A stretch of 8,611 nucleotides of DNA from Alphaproteobacteria bacterium (GTDB lineage Bacteria; Pseudomonadota; Alphaproteobacteria; Rhizobiales; Rhizobiaceae): contig JAFKFE010000176.1 of NCBI GenBank assembly GCA_017308345.1, positions 1-8,611 of the forward strand, given 5' to 3'. Positions 6,454 through 8,611 of the stretch are shown piece after piece. Every line of letters begins with the position of its first letter. The stretch's first letter is position 1. The notes below the pieces were generated by a model that worked only from the letters and a program-made list of their open reading frames with translations, did no database searches and was not told the origin of the DNA. The translations under genes were made by a program, and so were the position numbers.

Positions 6454-6498
6454 ATCCCGGCCGATATCCTGTCCAAAGCGCGCCCGGTCGGATTTCCG

Positions 6499-6523
6499 GG
6501 AACACGGGACGTGTGAAATCGTT
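6499..6523 (+). promoter_or_regulatory. Sigma EcfG (RpoE2) general stress promoter
   Basis: GGAAC (6499-6503), a 16-base spacer and CGTT (6520-6523) match exactly the published consensus GGAAC-N16-17-CGTT for the alphaproteobacterial general stress sigma factor EcfG/RpoE2. It is on the plus strand, with the -10 about 40 bases before the ATG of the exported-protein gene at 6564, a normal distance. GGAAC sequences noticed elsewhere in the window lack a correctly spaced CGTT. Confidence 0.7.
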
Positions 6524-6563
6524 GTCTCGCCGAAGGGGCGTCCTCGAACCCAAGGAGGCAGGG

Positions 6564-6881
6564 ATGAGAAAGCTTCTGCTTGCTTCGATGATCGCCATCG
6601 CCTCGGCGTTCGCGATCGCGCCGGCCAGCGCCGGCGGCATGCAGCTCGGCATCGGCATCGGGCCGGGCTATGATGACGGCTATTACGACGATTACGGCGG
6701 CTATTATCCGCACCGCTACTACCGTCATGTCTACAATGACGACTACTACAATGGCGGCTACGGAATGCGCTATCACCACCGTCGCCACAATTGCCGCACC
6801 GAGCTGATAACCCACTGGCGCCATCACCACCGCGTGACGGAGGAAGTGCGGGTGTGCGGCAACGGCTATCGCAACTATTAG
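6564..6881 (+). CDS. Small exported Tyr/Gly/His-rich protein, paralogue A
   Basis: A 105-residue protein with a clear Sec signal peptide: MRK, a hydrophobic core at 4-18, and PASA with likely cleavage after Ala23. The mature part opens with a Gly/Asp/Tyr-rich low-complexity stretch (about 24-67, with repeated YDD, GGY and YY), then a His-rich patch, and ends with a module bounded by Cys77 and Cys98 that likely forms a disulfide in the periplasm. The module matches the C-terminus of the next gene in spacing and in 11 of 23 positions. AAGGAGG lies just upstream of the ATG. A sigma EcfG promoter precedes it, and a 12-bp hairpin follows the stop. The His cluster (HHRRH, RHHHR) suggests metal or polyanion binding, but this is inference. 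Function unknown; the stress promoter suggests an envelope role in starvation or osmotic stress. Confidence 0.8.
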   Translation: MRKLLLASMIAIASAFAIAPASAGGMQLGIGIGPGYDDGYYDDYGGYYPHRYYRHVYNDDYYNGGYGMRYHHRRHNCRTELITHWRHHHRVTEEVRVCGNGYRNY

Positions 6882-6893
6882 CCAAGCCTTCAT

Positions 6894-6923
6894 GGTCGCG
6901 CGGGAACAGCCTCCCGCGCGACC
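6894..6923 (+). terminator. 12-bp perfect hairpin after paralogue A
   Basis: GGTCGCGCGGGA (6894-6905) pairs perfectly with TCCCGCGCGACC (6912-6923) around acagcc. It begins 13 bases after the stop codon, the usual place for a terminator. No T-run follows, so it may act as a U-less terminator or a transcript-stabilising structure, or separate the expression of the two paralogues. Confidence 0.55.
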
Positions 6924-6994
6924 GTCCATCCGGGCGGGCCATCACGCATCCCGGCGGCTAGCGGCGCTCACAAGGCCTTCACATGTTGCTGATC

Positions 6995-7030
6995 GCGCGC
7001 CGCGCGCGGATTTTTTCGGCGCGCCGCGCG
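6995..7030. repeat. 12-bp direct repeat flanking a T-run
   Basis: GCGCGCCGCGCG occurs at 6995-7006 and at 7019-7030, separated by the 12 bases cggattttttcg, which include TTTTTT at 7011-7016. The second copy ends 32 bases before the start of paralogue B. The first copy can fold (CGCGC/GCGCG at 6994-6998/7002-7006) four bases before the T-run, so it could also act as an intrinsic terminator in front of paralogue B. Confidence 0.6.
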
Positions 7031-7062
7031 TTATCATCGGCAACCCCGGGAGGAGGTTTGCC

Positions 7063-7398
7063 ATGCGGAAATTCCTGTTTGCCTCCCTGATCGGGCTCGC
7101 CACGGCGGCGGCCTTCGCGGCGCCGGCCGATGCTGGCAACGTGTTCCTTGGCGGCAGCTATTTCGACTACGGCCCCTTCGGCGATTTCTACGACAGTTAC
7201 GGCTCCGCCCCGGTCTACGGCTCCTATTGGGGCGGCCCTTATCTCAACTACGATCCCGGCGCGCGCGACGACCATGACGGCGGCTATGTCGCCCCGCCGG
7301 CCCGCTCCACAGGCCAGTGCCGCCATTGCCGGATCGAAATGGTGAGACCCCGCGGCCGTGATCACCGGTTCACGCGGGAGAAGCGCGTCTGCGGCTAA
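7063..7398 (+). CDS. Small exported protein, paralogue B
   Basis: A 111-residue protein with a Sec signal peptide (MRK, hydrophobic core 4-20, PADAG, likely cleavage after Ala24). The mature N-terminal part is rich in Gly, Tyr, Ser and Asp (about 25-75) without cysteines. The C-terminus has Cys86, Cys89 and Cys110. From Cys89 the sequence aligns without gaps to paralogue A from its Cys77: CRxE, then HR[VF]T and RVCG, with the two cysteines exactly 21 residues apart in both. The extra Cys86 makes a CRHC pair absent from A. The protein ends right after the CG of the module, whereas A has six more residues. GGGAGGAGG lies six bases before the ATG, an unusually strong ribosome binding site. No EcfG-type promoter is seen in front, and a hairpin separates it from A, so the two may be expressed differently. 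Confidence 0.8.
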   Translation: MRKFLFASLIGLATAAAFAAPADAGNVFLGGSYFDYGPFGDFYDSYGSAPVYGSYWGGPYLNYDPGARDDHDGGYVAPPARSTGQCRHCRIEMVRPRGRDHRFTREKRVCG

Positions 7399-7438
7399 GG
7401 TGGCATGCGCTCGAGATCGGCCGAAACGCCCCTCGCGA

Positions 7439-7497
7439 TCGTCATTCCAGGGCGGAGCAAGGAGCGAAGCGACGCGGCGCAGACCCTGGAATGACGA
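7439..7497. repeat. Palindromic intergenic repeat (REP/RIME-like)
   Basis: A 59-bp element with perfect 14-bp inverted arms: TCGTCATTCCAGGG (7439-7452) and CCCTGGAATGACGA (7484-7497). The 31-bp centre (cggagc...gcgcaga) is itself rich in GCG/CGC and AGCGAAGCGACG motifs. This looks like one of the short mobile or repetitive palindromes scattered between genes of Mesorhizobium and related rhizobia. It codes for nothing. Transcribed, it would form a long hairpin and could terminate or stabilise the mRNA of paralogue B, whose stop is 40 bases upstream. Confidence 0.8.
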
Positions 7498-7627
7498 CGC
7501 TGGGGCGGCTTCAACCAATCCCCCGGCGTTTGCGTTGATTTCACGGACATGAAGGGAAAATCCTGCACCAAGACAAACGGCAATCTTTCACAACCCCTGT
7601 GCAGCGCCACTGGGTGACGGGCGACTG

Positions 7628-7654
7628 GCTGATCTCCCCACGAGGGCGATCAGC
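7628..7654. repeat. Hairpin upstream of the DUF763 gene
   Basis: GCTGATC (7628-7634) pairs with GATCAGC (7648-7654). Inside, after one mismatch, CCC pairs with GGG around a small loop. It lies 65 bases before the GTG start of the DUF763 gene, so it could be an operator or a leader hairpin. Confidence 0.45.
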
Positions 7655-7719
7655 ATCTCGTGCGCCTTGCAAATCCCCGCCAAAATGCCATCTAAATCAT
7701 CGGCATCCAGGAGAATCAC

Positions 7720-8611
7720 GTGACGCAGCGAAGCGGCAGCGCCGACCTGCCGCTGCATGGCGGGCGGGTCCCGAAATGGCTGGGCGAGCGCATGACGAAG
7801 CTCGGCGCGGTGCTCTGCGAGGCGATCATCCACCACTACGGCCGCGACGAGCTGCTGAGGCGTCTGGCGCATCCCTTCTGTTTCTAGTCCTTCGGCGCCG
7901 TGATGGGCATGGACTGGCATTCCTCCGGCATCACCACCTCGGTCATCGGCGCGCTGAAGCGCGGCCTGAACCCGATGTCCCGCGAGCTCGGCATCCATGT
8001 CTGCGGCGGGCGCGGCGCGCATTCGCGCAAGACGCCGGGCGAATTGCTGGCGATCGGCGAGCGCGTCGGCCTGGACGGCGAGGCCCTGGCCACGGCCAGC
8101 CGGCTGGTTGCCAAGGTGGATAGTGCGGCCGTGCAGGACGGCTACGACCTCTATCTGCACGGCTTCATCGTCACCGATGACGGGCGCTGGGTGGTGGTGC
8201 AGCAGGGCATGAACGGCGACGCCCGCCAGGCGCGCCGCTACCACTGGCTGTCGGAGGGGCTGACGAGCTTCGTCGACCAGCCGCATGCCGCGATCGAGGG
8301 CGAGCGCCGGGGCGAGATCGTCAACCTCACCGACCACCGCGCCGAAAAAGCGCGCGGCGGCCAGGTCGCGCTGCTCAAGACCATGAGCCCGGAGAAGATC
8401 CTGAGCGAGCTGGCCGTGCTGGAACCGCGGCCCGAGCCTGAACCCGCCGCGCAGCCGCTGCTGCCCAACCTCATCATGCCCGCGCATCACGACGTGCGCG
8501 AGAGCGACATCGTCATGCGCCGGCTGCACGGCAACATCGCCTCGGCCATCGAAAGCGGCCCCAAGGATTTCCCCGAGCTGCTGCTGGTCCCCGGCGTCGG
8601 CCCGCGCACGG
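7720..8611 (+). pseudogene. DUF763 protein gene interrupted by an in-frame TAG (3' end outside window)
   Basis: Starting from GTG at 7720 (AGGAG six bases upstream) the frame encodes a DUF763-family protein: RSGSADLPLHGGRVPKWLGE (4-23), then HPF, the DWHSSG core (65-70), GGRGAHSRKTP (96-106), DGYDLYLHGF, HHDVRES and a final LLLVPGVGPRT, a helix-hairpin-helix-like turn typical of nucleic-acid-binding proteins. Codon 56 (7885-7887) is TAG where relatives have Gln in the motif HPFWFQxFG. Two codons earlier, TGT (Cys) stands where Trp is expected. Beyond the stop the frame continues for 241 codons with full conservation and no further stop. Translation would normally yield a useless 55-residue peptide. 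This is most simply a very recent nonsense mutation or a sequence error; readthrough cannot be excluded. DUF763 proteins are widespread in archaea and bacteria but of unknown function. Confidence 0.85.

Larger units (their letters stand above)
7399..7719. other. Intergenic region with repeat element (321 bp)
   Basis: No gene is seen here. It holds the palindromic repeat at 7439-7497 and a hairpin at 7628-7654. The remainder, notably 7500-7600 and 7660-7705, is less GC-rich than the genes and probably contains the promoter for the DUF763 gene, though no clear -35/-10 pair could be fixed. Confidence 0.5.

Noticed and set aside
6903..6927. Second EcfG-like promoter at GGAAC 6903-6907
   Set aside because: The nearest CGT is at the wrong spacing (15) and followed by C. 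The bases are part of the 12-bp hairpin.
6306..6929. N-terminal extension of the transporter frame to an ATG at 6929
   Set aside because: It would overlap the whole divergent exported-protein gene. The extension is low-complexity antisense sequence, and the GTG at 6305 has a good ribosome binding site.
7885..7887. Pyrrolysine or other recoding at the TAG
   Set aside because: The family has Gln at this position, no recoding element is visible, and the neighbouring Trp to Cys change fits mutation or error better.
7588..8529. 313-codon open frame on the minus strand
   Set aside because: It is antisense to the DUF763 frame, which has strong family motifs and a good ribosome binding site; the antisense product resembles nothing known to me.

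Overview
This is a GC-rich stretch of chromosome-like DNA, most likely from an alphaproteobacterium of the Rhizobiales (Mesorhizobium-type). The guess rests on four things: strong GC bias, a palindromic intergenic repeat with TCGTCATTCCAGGG arms of the kind common in rhizobial genomes, a textbook GGAAC-N16-CGTT (sigma EcfG/RpoE2) promoter, and protein types typical of the group. No rRNA, tRNA, CRISPR array or transposase is visible.

Layout, left to right. Bases 1-30 may hold the first ten codons of a minus-strand gene that leaves the window. Bases 31-769 carry no convincing gene, only an 18-bp perfect tandem repeat and hairpins. A minus-strand conserved hypothetical with an HTH-like N-terminus follows (770-1705). 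A 423-bp divergent spacer with an operator-like dyad separates it from two small plus-strand exported or membrane proteins (2129-2371 and 2404-2634, probably one operon). Next come a RidA/YjgF-family protein (2940-3425) and a short PhnA/YjdM C-terminal-domain protein (3533-3754). Convergent to these, on the minus strand, lie a cupin (3827-4180) and, upstream of it, a 664-residue AI-2E/PerM-family membrane protein with an unusual soluble C-terminal extension (4311-6305).

Divergent from the transporter are two tandem, diverged paralogues encoding small exported proteins (6564-6881 and 7063-7398) that share a cysteine-bounded 23-residue C-terminal module. The first has the sigma EcfG promoter, which suggests expression in the general stress response. 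After the palindromic repeat comes a DUF763 gene (7720 to the window end) interrupted by an in-frame TAG inside its most conserved motif. It is annotated here as a recent pseudogene, although its reading frame stays open and conserved beyond the stop.

The genes do not form one pathway. The most coherent themes are envelope or exported small proteins and housekeeping or stress functions. The observations most worth a second look are the amber-interrupted DUF763 gene, the stress-controlled paralogue pair with its shared Cys module, the transporter's fused Rossmann-like domain, and the dyad in the 1706-2128 spacer.
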